Source: a virus
Length of the DNA: 35,238 bases
Direction: 5' to 3' (one strand)
Virus record (IMG/VR): IMGVR_UViG_3300032160_000027
Coordinates: 1 to 35,238 of that record
The notes below the pieces were generated by a model. That model did not search any database. It was given only the letters and a program-made list of their open reading frames with translations, and was not told the DNA's origin. Made by a program: the position numbers and the translations under genes. Of the stretch, positions 23,117 to 29,449 are shown in pieces (the first letter of the stretch is position 1; each line of letters begins with the position of its first letter).

Positions 23117-23439
23117 GCCCTCCTCCTGACCTGCGCGACCGTGCGCAGGCTGCTCATGCTCAACTCGTCCACGTCGCACCTCCTTACCTTGATGCTCCCA
23201 TCCCTGACAGATGCCAGGGTGCCGCGATCTATCAGCCGGCGCAAAAGCGTCTGCGACAAGCCCGAGTACTCGGATGCATCCCTGATCGTCATCCACTGGG
23301 GCAGCGCCTGAGCAGGCCGCGCGACCATCTCCCTGGTAAGGGAGAGCCAGCCGTAAGCCGCCAGGGCGGTGAGCACTTCTTGCGGCGAGGGCGCCGGCGG
23401 GAGGGGAGACACGCGGTACTGGCGGGCGAGGGAGTTCAC
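23113..23439 (-). CDS. HTH_17 (excisionase/MerR-like) DNA-binding protein
   Basis: 108 residues from GTG 23439 (GTGA overlap). The C-terminal half MTIRDASEYSGLSQTLLRRL then IDRGTLASVRDGSIKVRRCD is a winged helix-turn-helix of the HTH_17/excisionase type. The N-terminal half is a helix-rich extension. It is closely similar to the second helix-turn-helix of the gene immediately upstream (23436-23933), so the two arose by duplication. It could be a recombination directionality factor or a regulator. Confidence 0.78.
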   Translation of the reverse strand: MNSLARQYRVSPLPPAPSPQEVLTALAAYGWLSLTREMVARPAQALPQWMTIRDASEYSGLSQTLLRRLIDRGTLASVRDGSIKVRRCDVDELSMSSLRTVAQVRRRA

Positions 23440-23933
23440 CGGAGTCTCTTCTTGCCGCGCCCCAGGTCGAGCTGATCGAGCGCAGCCCGCGGCACCTTGA
23501 TGCTCCGATCCTTGACCGACTCCAACTTCCCGCGCTTGGTCAGTCGGCGGAGGAACGTCACGGATAAACCGGTAATCTGGCTGGCCTCCTGGAGCTTGAC
23601 CCACAGGGCCTGGGGCTTCGTCTGGTGCAGCTCGACAAAATGCTCCACCAGGCTGATGATGGCAGGCCAGGAGATGGGAGGTTCGGCCAGTGCTGCCACT
23701 GGTGGCGAGATTGGCTGGACGGCTTTGGATTGCGGCACAACGCGAGCCGGCTGCTGGGGCAGCTTGTCGCGCAGCTCCTCCGGATCGAAGACTCGCTCCG
23801 GACGGTTGCCTGGGCGCGGGCGGTGCTGCGGGTGCCATTGCCCGGCCTGCACTTGGCGATGTAGGGTACGGGCGGAGATGCCTATCTGGGCCATCACCTG
23901 GTCGTCGTTGAGCCAGTGAGAGAGATCCATCAT
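23436..23933 (-). CDS. Protein with two HTH_17-like domains
   Basis: 165 residues; start at 23933 (ATGA overlap) or the next ATG at 23930. The first domain is LNDDQVMAQIGISARTLHRQ with VFDPEELRDKL; a Pro/Val/Ala linker follows; the second domain is WVKLQEASQITGLSVTFLRR with LTKRGKLESVKDRSIKVPRA. Two DNA-binding domains in one chain suggest binding to a double site or bending of DNA. Together with its truncated-looking paralogue downstream it may form an excisionase-like or regulatory pair. Confidence 0.75.
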   Translation of the reverse strand: MMDLSHWLNDDQVMAQIGISARTLHRQVQAGQWHPQHRPRPGNRPERVFDPEELRDKLPQQPARVVPQSKAVQPISPPVAALAEPPISWPAIISLVEHFVELHQTKPQALWVKLQEASQITGLSVTFLRRLTKRGKLESVKDRSIKVPRAALDQLDLGRGKKRLR

Positions 23934-24352
23934 GACGCCTCCGCGAGCAACGGCCGGCGCTGGTCCTTGTGCATCGAGCGGGTCTCCTTGTGGTGCAGCT
24001 TGTCGTAGTTGAGATGGCACCATTGACAGAGGAAGCGCGTGTTCTCCTCCGCGTTATTGGCTGGATCGTGATCCAAGTGCGCCATGGTGCAGACTACGCG
24101 GATGACGCGCTCCGGGATCTCGATCGCGACCTCCAGATCCAATCCGCCGGCACGCCAACCCCGCTGGTTGACCCAGGGCCCGTGCGGGAGAGCCCAGAAC
24201 ATCCTGCTCTGGCCCGTGCGCGTTCGGACGTGCTCCCCGTTAGGCTTACGGCACTCCTCGCACTCGTTACGGGAGCGCTGGACCACGCGCTCCCTTGCAG
24301 CCCGATACTCCGGACCGCGGTAGAAGTGGCGCAGATGCTTGGGGATGGGCAT
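23930..24352 (-). CDS. HNH endonuclease
   Basis: 140 residues from ATG 24352 (ATGA overlap). It has CEECRKPNG (C31, C34), CTMAHLDHDPANN (H92, H95, N100) and LCQWCHLNYDKLHH (C109, C112, H113, H120), a complete HNH finger. An insertion between the first cysteine pair and the AHLDH motif (about 55 residues) carries aromatic and basic residues. Likely a DNA nuclease; phage HNH proteins serve in packaging, homing or host DNA attack. It is not next to the terminase, so a packaging role is less likely. Confidence 0.85.
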   Translation of the reverse strand: MPIPKHLRHFYRGPEYRAARERVVQRSRNECEECRKPNGEHVRTRTGQSRMFWALPHGPWVNQRGWRAGGLDLEVAIEIPERVIRVVCTMAHLDHDPANNAEENTRFLCQWCHLNYDKLHHKETRSMHKDQRRPLLAEAS

Positions 24353-24606
24353 CAGCCGATTTTCCTTTTTAGGCGCCAGGCGATATCGGCTAGGCGCTTG
24401 CGTTCTGCGGTGAGATTGTAGACGCGCATGGGCAGCGTCGTTTCGGCCAGCTCGCGGCTCACATGTTCGTGAGCTTCCCGCGCGTCCTGGTAAGCGGCGC
24501 GCGTATCCGCGAGCCGATCGCAATCTAGGGCGTCGATGTACGTGAGGTTGGTAACGACCTCTCCCGGCTGAAGCCGGTGCATTGGGACAGAATGCGACCA
24601 GGCCAT
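24352..24606 (-). CDS. Hypothetical helical protein (84 residues)
   Basis: ATG 24606 overlaps the preceding stop (ATGA). It starts MAWSHSVPMHRLQPGEVVTN and continues as a charged helix (CDRLADTRAAYQDAREAHEH, AERKRLADIAWRLKRKIG). Coiled-coil-like. No family recognised. Confidence 0.6.
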   Translation of the reverse strand: MAWSHSVPMHRLQPGEVVTNLTYIDALDCDRLADTRAAYQDAREAHEHVSRELAETTLPMRVYNLTAERKRLADIAWRLKRKIG

Positions 24607-24812
24607 CACGCCTCCTTCTTCGGCCCTTCGTCCGAGGGCTTGCCTGCCAGCAGGGCGGCCACTTTGCCGGCGCGGTTTCCGCGCTCCCATTCCCTGGTGC
24701 TTTCGCGCGTGGCAAACAGGGTGAAATGGGAATTCACTATGTCCGGGCCGTTGCGGCCGGCGTCGTAGCCCGCGTCGTACGGCAGACCGCGGTACAGCCG
24801 GTGGGGTCGCAT
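24606..24812 (-). CDS. Hypothetical protein (68 residues)
   Basis: ATG 24812 lies in an ATGA overlap; a longer frame starts at 24839 but would overlap the upstream gene further. The product is MRPHRLYRGLPYDAGYDAGR followed by a Ser/Thr/Glu/Arg helix (RESTREWERGNRAGKVAALL). The repeated YDAG..AGR motif is notable. Unknown function. Confidence 0.6.
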   Translation of the reverse strand: MRPHRLYRGLPYDAGYDAGRNGPDIVNSHFTLFATRESTREWERGNRAGKVAALLAGKPSDEGPKKEA

Positions 24813-25171
24813 CAGGCCTCCTTGGGGTACGGCAGCCACTCTTCATCCGCGTGCCCGCTCCTGGGCACCACGGGGAGCTGCGCCTTTTTCGAGCCTGGCG
24901 CCACCAGCCGGCGCTGCCCGTTGCTTCCGTGGATCGGCGCCTCGGAAATCAGCTGATTGATCTCGCGGACGGCCTCTCCCACGTTACGGGTTTGACGCGA
25001 AATCCACGTCACGCGGATTCGGACGGCGTACTGCACCACGTTGCGGGCTCCCGAGTGGTAGCGCACCAGGCGGATCTTGCAGCCACTTCGAAGGCCCTCC
25101 CATTCGCCATTGAGAGCGAGGCTGTGGATCATGGCGGCCAGGTCGTGAGGGGAGATCGGCTGGAAATTCAT
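24812..25171 (-). CDS. Hypothetical protein (119 residues)
   Basis: ATG 25171 with GGGAGGTG upstream. It begins MNFQPISPHDLAAMIHSLAL and then has beta-rich basic segments (CKIRLVRYHSGARNVVQYAV, RIRVTWISRQTRN) and a helix (VGEAVREINQLISEAP). It looks like a compact basic alpha/beta protein. It leads the ATGA-coupled chain of small genes. Family not recognised. Confidence 0.65.
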   Translation of the reverse strand: MNFQPISPHDLAAMIHSLALNGEWEGLRSGCKIRLVRYHSGARNVVQYAVRIRVTWISRQTRNVGEAVREINQLISEAPIHGSNGQRRLVAPGSKKAQLPVVPRSGHADEEWLPYPKEA

Positions 25172-25279
25172 GCCGCACCTCCCTGAATTTGCGTTATCGT
25201 TGTGGATGTAGTTTGCATTCGCATTTTCCAGGGGAGTCCCGGTAATGGGCCGAGTCTCCCCGCTCCCTTGTTCGATGGA

Positions 25280-25372
25280 TTAGAGCAACCCGCGGTGTGC
25301 TCTTTCACCGTGCCACCATGCGCGCTGGCGGCTCACGCTTCCCTGAAGGACAGGACAGGAAACTCGATTCAT
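25280..25372 (-). CDS. Possible tiny ORF (30 residues)
   Basis: ATG 25372 overlaps the stop of the zinc-ribbon gene as ATGA, the pattern used by real genes in this block. The product starts MNRVSCPVLQGSVSRQRAWW and is basic. Nothing else supports it; the surrounding 25172-25368 stretch otherwise holds no visible feature. Confidence 0.25.
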   Translation of the reverse strand: MNRVSCPVLQGSVSRQRAWWHGERAHRGLL

Positions 25373-25569
25373 GCGCGCTCCTTGGTCAGCGCCTCGGCAG
25401 CCGCTTGCAGACTCCCCTGCGACTCGTGGCGCGTGGAGAAGTGCACCAGCAGGCGCTCGCCACACGTGGGGCAGTACGCGCTGGTCAGGGGCGTTGTTTC
25501 GCGGCGCCGGATGGCCAAGGTCTCGGTACCACACCGGCCGCAGGTAAAGAGATAGGTGGCGTCCCACAT
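25369..25569 (-). CDS. Small zinc-ribbon protein (66 residues)
   Basis: ATG 25569 with GAGGAG upstream. CGRCG (C10, C13) and CPTCG (C33, C36) form a classical zinc ribbon, followed by a helix (HESQGSLQAAAEALTKERA). It lies 10 nt after the putative initiator gene and is probably co-expressed with it. Function unknown. Confidence 0.7.
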   Translation of the reverse strand: MWDATYLFTCGRCGTETLAIRRRETTPLTSAYCPTCGERLLVHFSTRHESQGSLQAAAEALTKERA

Positions 25570-25579
25570 AGTCTGCTCC

Positions 25580-26887
25580 TCATGCCCGCTTCCTGCGCTT
25601 GACGGGTGAATCGTCAACCGACTCTCCGGCAGCGCGCAGCACCTCCCGCGCCCACTGCGCCAGTTTCGGATCGGAATCGCCGGCGGCGCCGCGGATATAC
25701 TTCAGACAGCAGGCCCAGTGCTGCACCGCCAGCGCATCATCCCCGAGGTCGGTCTTCAGCAGCGCCAGCCCGCGCTTCAGCGTATCGGCGGCGCGGTCCA
25801 GGTTGTTGTACCGCTCGATTTCCGCGGCTTTGCGCTGCTGCTCCTGCAGGCCCTCATACTGCGCGCGCTTGGCCGGCGCGGCGATCTGCCACTTCTGGTT
25901 GACGTCGGACACCATTAGCAGCACCAGGCCGCTGTTGATCGGTGTGCGGCTGGCGATGGCGCGTTCCACGCGCTCGGCGGCATGGTCCAGGAAAAACTCG
26001 ACCGGCGCATTCAGCGCGCGCGCGGCCTGGCTGGCCATCGACCGATCCAGGTAGATCGGCTGTTTCAGCGACGCCAGGCCGGCTGAGATTTCGCCGGCGC
26101 GCGGATCGTCGCGGAACAGACCGGGCGGTTGAAGCACGGCATCCTCGCTCTCCGGTTTGGCCGGCGCGAACGGGAAAACTTCGATGCGCACGCCCCCGGA
26201 TTTTGGTAAGGTAGCCTTGATGGAGCAGGCACTCGAGCTGAGAATCTGGACTGGTCCAGGCTTCTGTACATCCGCCACCTGGACCCGCTCGCCCGCCGGC
26301 AGCTCGACGCGATCTCCCGCCATTGCAATGGTGTGAGATTTCCCGCAAGCCTCTGAATCTTCTACCTCGTTCTCCTTTTCTTCTCCCTCGGAAACGATCG
26401 GCTTGCGGGGGCAAAACGCACCGGCGCGGACTTCGAAGCGCCGCGGCGCCTTGGCCAGGGCGGCCATATCGACCCGGTATCGGTGCGAGTCTGGGCCCGT
26501 CTCCGCTTTCCGCGGCGTCAGGCCGAACTCGACACATGCCGTGATGGCCTCGCGCATCGATTGGATCGAGAGGCCGGTTTCCTTGGCGGCGTCCTCGGCG
26601 TACATGTGCGCGCTCCACTCGGCGGCGCGCTCTTTGCCGTCCGGTGAGGCCGTGGTGTGAGCCAGGACAAAGGCCAACCATCCGGATTGGGCATTGCCGG
26701 CCGTGGCGCGGAACATGTTCAGGATGGCCACGCGGAAGACGTTCTGCGATTTCGCGTAGCGCTGGACTACCTCCGCGCGTGTCGCCTTGCGGTGATAGCT
26801 GTCGGGGCGGAGGTGCACTTCCTGGGGACCGGGGCGGGAATAACTGCGCGGGTGACCGCGGGGAACTCGTTGCGGGGACGCTGCCAT
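25580..26887 (-). CDS. Putative replication initiator (helix-turn-helix, lambda O-like by context)
   Basis: 435 residues from ATG 26887; GTG 26818 is an alternative that would remove a Pro/Arg/Ser-rich leader. The N-terminal domain (AKSQNVFRVAILNMFRATAG, then EDAAKETGLSIQSMREAITA with CVEFGL) resembles the winged-helix DNA-binding domain of phage and plasmid initiators. A Pro/Glu-rich middle follows. The C-terminal third is helical (ARALNAPVEFFLDHAAERVE, AQYEGLQEQQRKAAEIERYN). No ATPase, helicase or primase motif is seen. A single iteron-like CCATTGCAATGG lies inside the gene, and four lie upstream at 27637-27728. Initiator function is inferred from this layout. Confidence 0.6.
   Translation of the reverse strand: MAASPQRVPRGHPRSYSRPGPQEVHLRPDSYHRKATRAEVVQRYAKSQNVFRVAILNMFRATAGNAQSGWLAFVLAHTTASPDGKERAAEWSAHMYAEDAAKETGLSIQSMREAITACVEFGLTPRKAETGPDSHRYRVDMAALAKAPRRFEVRAGAFCPRKPIVSEGEEKENEVEDSEACGKSHTIAMAGDRVELPAGERVQVADVQKPGPVQILSSSACSIKATLPKSGGVRIEVFPFAPAKPESEDAVLQPPGLFRDDPRAGEISAGLASLKQPIYLDRSMASQAARALNAPVEFFLDHAAERVERAIASRTPINSGLVLLMVSDVNQKWQIAAPAKRAQYEGLQEQQRKAAEIERYNNLDRAADTLKRGLALLKTDLGDDALAVQHWACCLKYIRGAAGDSDPKLAQWAREVLRAAGESVDDSPVKRRKRA
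26320..26331. repeat. Single iteron-like palindrome inside the putative initiator gene
   Basis: CCATTGCAATGG followed by TGTGA, matching iteron 2 of the array at 27637-27728 over CCATTGCAATGGTG. It is the only copy I found outside that array and it is within coding sequence. Confidence 0.5.
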
Positions 26888-27169
26888 ACGCCAAGAACCT
26901 CTTTTCCCTTCGGAAATTTCCTATTTTCTTTGGCGTCGGGAGCTTCTACAATGAGAGCAGCCTTACGGCGCCAGTGTCTTTGGAAGTAGCCGGCCAACTT
27001 TCCACGGGAAGCCGGTTGTTTCAAAACAAAGACCGGGAGGCGGCGCCCGGCCGGTGGCCTTCAGCGGTACAATCCGAAATTGCCCGCCCGCCTGTGCTCT
27101 GGTACGAAGCCTAATTTTGGCTCGGTACCAATCACCTGCTTTCCTGGCTGCGCCAAGCGTTACTCTTAA
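26888..27169. other. Intergenic region upstream of the putative initiator
   Basis: About 280 nt with lower GC than its surroundings. It contains a 14-bp near-palindrome TTGTTTCAAAACAA (27016-27029), a possible operator. I see no clear sigma70 promoter or gene; open frames here have non-coding codon bias. Confidence 0.45.
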
Positions 27170-27367
27170 AAGCGCATCGGCCGCGACTGGCGGCAGTACG
27201 GCAGTCACTCGCTGCGGGCGGGGTTCGTGACGGAAGCGGGAGAGCACGGCTGCTCGGAGCTGCTGATCGCGGCGCAGACCGGCCACCGCGATATGGGAAC
27301 CCTGCGCCGATACTTCCGGCGCTCCGACCTGTTCAAGGCCAATGCGTGCCGCGCGATTGGGCTGTGA
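27170..27367 (+). pseudogene. C-terminal relic of a tyrosine recombinase/integrase
   Basis: The frame following the stop at 27167 reads GRDWRQYGSHSLRAGFVTEA, then LLIAAQTGHRDMGTLRRYFR and RSDLFKANACRAIGL. This is the catalytic end of a tyrosine recombinase: HSLR (His and Arg of box II), TGHRD (His) and the RRY tyrosine. Box I arginine, the catalytic lysine and the whole N-terminus are missing. No ATG precedes the fragment, and the frame is stopped just upstream. It ends at TGA 27365-27367, two bases before the stop of the convergent small gene. It suggests a lost or rearranged integrase gene. Confidence 0.75.
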
Positions 27368-27369
27368 CG

Positions 27370-27558
27370 TCAGGCGGCTTCTCCTGGAGGCGCTGGGCCC
27401 GCGGCGGCGGCCTGTTTGCGTTTCGCCGTGCGCGCGTGATTGGCGATGATGGCGATCTCTCGGCGCCGTTCCGGGCTAAGAGCCGTCATTCGAGCCAGCG
27501 CGGCGCGGCGCGCGAACTTACTCAGCACCTTGCGTTCTTGTGCGGTGATGCGGGCCAT
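27370..27558 (-). CDS. Small basic protein, paralogue of the switch-region gene
   Basis: 62 residues from ATG 27558, a shorter start than the open frame allows. The product MARITAQERKVLSKFARRAA with LARMTALSPERRREIAIIAN and a Lys/Arg/Ala end matches the small protein at 17967-18128 in layout (MARI, SPE[ER]R..IA). The ATG lies 7 nt after a possible -10 box, again at the predicted transcription start. It is convergent with the integrase relic. Probably nucleic-acid-binding. Confidence 0.68.
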   Translation of the reverse strand: MARITAQERKVLSKFARRAALARMTALSPERRREIAIIANHARTAKRKQAAAAGPAPPGEAA

Positions 27559-27565
27559 TTGATTC

Positions 27566-27594
27566 TTTATAGCGCTATTCCGGCTATCCCGCAA
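27566..27594 (-). promoter_or_regulatory. Possible promoter for the small paralogue gene
   Basis: On the minus strand: TTGCGG, a 17-bp spacer, TATAAA, then GAATCAA and ATG. The -35 is weak. An ATAGCGCTAT palindrome overlaps the -10 box and shares only the AGCGCT core with the operators at 17.9-18.15 kb. Confidence 0.45.
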
Positions 27595-27636
27595 GCAAAA
27601 TATACAGGGCAGAAATGCAGTGACAGAAGCTCCGCG

Positions 27637-27728
27637 CCATTCCAATGGTGCGACTCCCGCCATTGCAATGGTGCGACTCGCGCTATCCCAATGGCGTCCC
27701 GCGCGCCACTGCAATGGGGCGGCGGCTT
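27637..27728. repeat. Four 23-bp iterons, candidate replication origin
   Basis: Units start at 27637, 27660, 27683 and 27706, exactly 23 bp apart. Each begins with a version of the palindrome CCATTGCAATGG (CCATTCCAATGG, CCATTGCAATGG, CTATCCCAATGG, CCACTGCAATGG) followed by a GC-rich spacer, nearly identical in units 1 and 2 (TGCGACTC). An AT-rich tract with CATATATAAA lies directly to the right (27733-27742). Regular iterons plus AT-rich DNA near an initiator gene are the classic architecture of phage and plasmid origins. Confidence 0.72.
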
Positions 27729-27881
27729 CGAAGCATATATAAAGGAACGCGCGCGCGTTGTTACTCTCTTAGGTTTTTTACTTTGTTAGGAGGTCTCACG
27801 CGGGTGGGTGGGTGGGCACTCCGGCGCCAGTGAAGGAGAAAGGCCGGAGTCGCTCAGCGGCGGGGGCCCACCCACCCGCCA
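27729..27881 (+). promoter_or_regulatory. AT-rich tract and structured leader with G-quadruplex motif
   Basis: It contains CATATATAAA (27733-27742), a perfect AGGAGGT ribosome-binding site (27788-27794) and the (GGGT)3GGG motif GGGTGGGTGGGTGGG (27802-27816). A C-rich complement, CCCACCCACCC, lies at 27867-27877. ACTCCGGC (27818-27825) pairs with GCCGGAGT (27843-27850). GTG 27804 after the AGGAGGT site would encode a nine-residue peptide VGGWALRRQ. The long hairpin ends 2 nt before ATG 27882. Confidence 0.6.
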
Positions 27882-28163
27882 ATGGAAACACAATTCCATC
27901 CGGACAAGGCCGCGCTGAGCTACGGTGGAGTGGTGGCGAAGCCCACAAAGACCTTCCGCATCTCCACGGATACGAGCTTCCTGCTGCATCGGCTTTCGGA
28001 CACGCTGGGCATCAGCGAGGCAGGCGTGATCGCGGTGGCGTTGCGGCTGCTGGAGCGCGAGCAGTGGTTGAGTGAGATGCGCCAGGCTCAGGCGGCCAGG
28101 TCGACCAGGCCTACGAACGTGGTCGGCGCCGGCTCTCCCGACAATACTTTGACGTTCGAGTAG
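27882..28163 (+). CDS. Ribbon-helix-helix-like small regulator
   Basis: 93 residues from ATG 27882. KTFRISTDTSFLLHRLSDTL then GISEAGVIAVALRLLEREQW (about residues 23-62) has the strand-helix-helix pattern of Arc/MetJ-type DNA-binding proteins. A polar tail follows. It has no good ribosome-binding site of its own; the start is preceded by the C-rich arm of a long hairpin. Its 3' end overlaps the convergent LuxR-type gene by 76 bp. Confidence 0.68.
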   Translation: METQFHPDKAALSYGGVVAKPTKTFRISTDTSFLLHRLSDTLGISEAGVIAVALRLLEREQWLSEMRQAQAARSTRPTNVVGAGSPDNTLTFE

Positions 28164-28363
28164 GCCCACAGGCTCAACTGCACCCGGTTCATGTGGAGGC
28201 GCGTCTCCATCTGCGAGATGTGTCCCTTCACCGTGAAGGGCGACAGGCCCAGGGTGTGGGCGATGGTCTTCACCTCGTTGCCGGCGCATAGCAGCGTGAG
28301 TACTTGCCTCTCCCGCCGGGAGAGAATTACCCACTCCTCGTTGTTCCACTGGAAGACGCGCAT
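28088..28363 (-). CDS. LuxR/GerE-type helix-turn-helix regulator
   Basis: 91 residues. LSRRERQVLTLLCAGNEVKT then IAHTLGLSPFTVKGHISQME and TRLHMNRVQLSLWAYSN (residues 14-70) is a complete GerE domain. No receiver or sensor domain is attached, so DNA-binding is either constitutive or controlled by a partner. No ribosome-binding site is visible before ATG 28363. A palindrome (28380-28398) lies just upstream and may be its own binding site. It is a strong candidate for a lysogeny or late-gene regulator. Confidence 0.85.
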   Translation of the reverse strand: MRVFQWNNEEWVILSRRERQVLTLLCAGNEVKTIAHTLGLSPFTVKGHISQMETRLHMNRVQLSLWAYSNVKVLSGEPAPTTFVGLVDLAA

Positions 28364-28379
28364 AAAAATCAGTCCGTTG

Positions 28380-28398
28380 GTACCACTTCCGATGGTAC
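28380..28398. promoter_or_regulatory. Palindromic site upstream of the LuxR-type gene
   Basis: GTACCACTTCCGATGGTAC: arms GTACCA/TGGTAC with a 7-nt centre, 17 nt upstream of the regulator's ATG. It lies between the divergent LuxR-type gene and the rightward gene at 28445. Candidate operator; the DNA-binding protein is inferred. Confidence 0.5.
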
Positions 28399-28444
28399 GC
28401 TTTGCCGGATCGAAAAAGAGACGGTTTAGCCTTAAATTCGTACT

Positions 28445-28912
28445 GTGACCCAGCCAAGCAGTACCTTATCCAAAGCCCCCAGTTCGCGGGTGGTCTCCAT
28501 GCCCAACCCGCTGGCCCTCGATATTGACGAACTGGGGGAGATCGACCGCCAACTACAGTTAACCAAGCCTCTGGAAGCCCGCTACAAGGTTCTGAAAGAG
28601 AAGCTCGACCTCCACTTCTCAGACTTCGATGCGGAAAAACCCTGCACCGGGCGGGGCAACGAGTACGAAGTCCAGCTCTCCCCCAAGCGCAACGAGCGGA
28701 CCGTCGTCGACAAAAAGAAAATCTTCGGTCTGCTGAAGAAAGCCCTCACCATGGACGGATTGATCGCCCTGCTGGAGATCCCCTTCGGCGCGGCCATCGA
28801 CAAGTACGTCCCCAAGAGCGCCCAGGCGGGCCTGATCCACGAAGAGAGATCCGGCTACCGGACTTTCACGATTGTGGCCCTCAAACCCGTGGCGCCTCCG
28901 AAGGCGGCGTAG
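28445..28912 (+). CDS. Hypothetical phage protein (155 residues), first of the rightward late block
   Basis: GTG 28445; ATG 28499 (MPNPLALDIDELGEIDRQLQ) is an equally possible start. The N-terminal helix region LTKPLEARYKVLKEKLDLHF is followed by a strand (GNEYEVQLSPKRNERTVVDK), helices (KKIFGLLKKALTMDGLIALL), a conserved-looking AAIDKYVPKSAQAGLIHEER and a final strand (YRTFTIVALKP). The helix-then-beta layout recalls host-nuclease-inhibitor (Gam-like) proteins, but no diagnostic motif is seen. Unknown. Confidence 0.68.
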   Translation: MTQPSSTLSKAPSSRVVSMPNPLALDIDELGEIDRQLQLTKPLEARYKVLKEKLDLHFSDFDAEKPCTGRGNEYEVQLSPKRNERTVVDKKKIFGLLKKALTMDGLIALLEIPFGAAIDKYVPKSAQAGLIHEERSGYRTFTIVALKPVAPPKAA

Positions 28913-28913
28913 C

Positions 28914-29195
28914 ATGTACACCCTCGCCGGTAAACATCGGCGTTTTCGCTCGGGCTCCAATCTCGCCTCCGATCCGCTCGAAGGCTACGATCCCATGATC
29001 CAGGCGCGGCGCTTCGCCCGTCTGATCCACGCGGTGAGGCATGAGGCGCGCAGCAAGCGGGCCGCCGGAGAAGCCACCAGCATCCTGACCCGCCCGGCGT
29101 ACTTCGAGCGCCAAGAGAACCCGCGCACCACGCAATCCTTATTCGGGCGCGTCATGAGCCGCTGCCTGGGCTTGTTCGGAAAGAAGGCGGCGTGA
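28914..29195 (+). CDS. Small basic protein (93 residues)
   Basis: ATG 28914 begins 2 nt after the preceding stop. The product MYTLAGKHRRFRSGSNLASD is followed by a basic helix (RRFARLIHAVRHEARSKRAA) and an amphipathic end (SLFGRVMSRCLGLFGKKAA). No family recognised. It is coupled to the next gene by a GTGA overlap. Confidence 0.6.
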   Translation: MYTLAGKHRRFRSGSNLASDPLEGYDPMIQARRFARLIHAVRHEARSKRAAGEATSILTRPAYFERQENPRTTQSLFGRVMSRCLGLFGKKAA

Positions 29196-29449
29196 GTGAC
29201 ATCGTATCGAGACCCTTCCGACTTGGACCCGGCGTTTGCGAAGGCTGCGTCTTCTCCCGCGGAGGGAAAGTCCCGCACGCGAACTGGTGTCCGCACGCCA
29301 AGGCCGCGGAGAAAAAGCAGCCCCACTGCTGCCTCTGCTGCCAAGCGCTCTTCTGCCCGGCGGGCTGCCCCGTCCCGGATAACCGGGCGAAAGGAGCCCA
29401 CGGGGGTCCTCACGATGCCCAGTGGAACCAAAGCGGAGAAGGAAAGTAA
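29192..29449 (+). CDS. Cysteine-rich zinc-binding protein (85 residues)
   Basis: GTG 29192 in a GTGA overlap. Nine cysteines lie in the pattern VCEGCV (C16, C19), WCPHA (C33), CCLCC (C46, C47, C49, C50), FCPAGC (C55, C59). The protein could bind two zinc ions. It overlaps the start of the small terminase by 35 bp. Function unknown; it may help packaging or regulate the late block. Confidence 0.65.
   Translation: MSDIVSRPFRLGPGVCEGCVFSRGGKVPHANWCPHAKAAEKKQPHCCLCCQALFCPAGCPVPDNRAKGAHGGPHDAQWNQSGEGK

Noticed and set aside
26963-27286. Minus-strand ORF upstream of the putative initiator
   Set aside because: No G/C bias at third positions, no clear start site, and it overlaps the integrase relic.
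27812-28075. ORF beginning in the G-rich leader and overlapping the ribbon-helix-helix-like gene
   Set aside because: Downstream part is a low-complexity shadow of the better supported frame at 27882.
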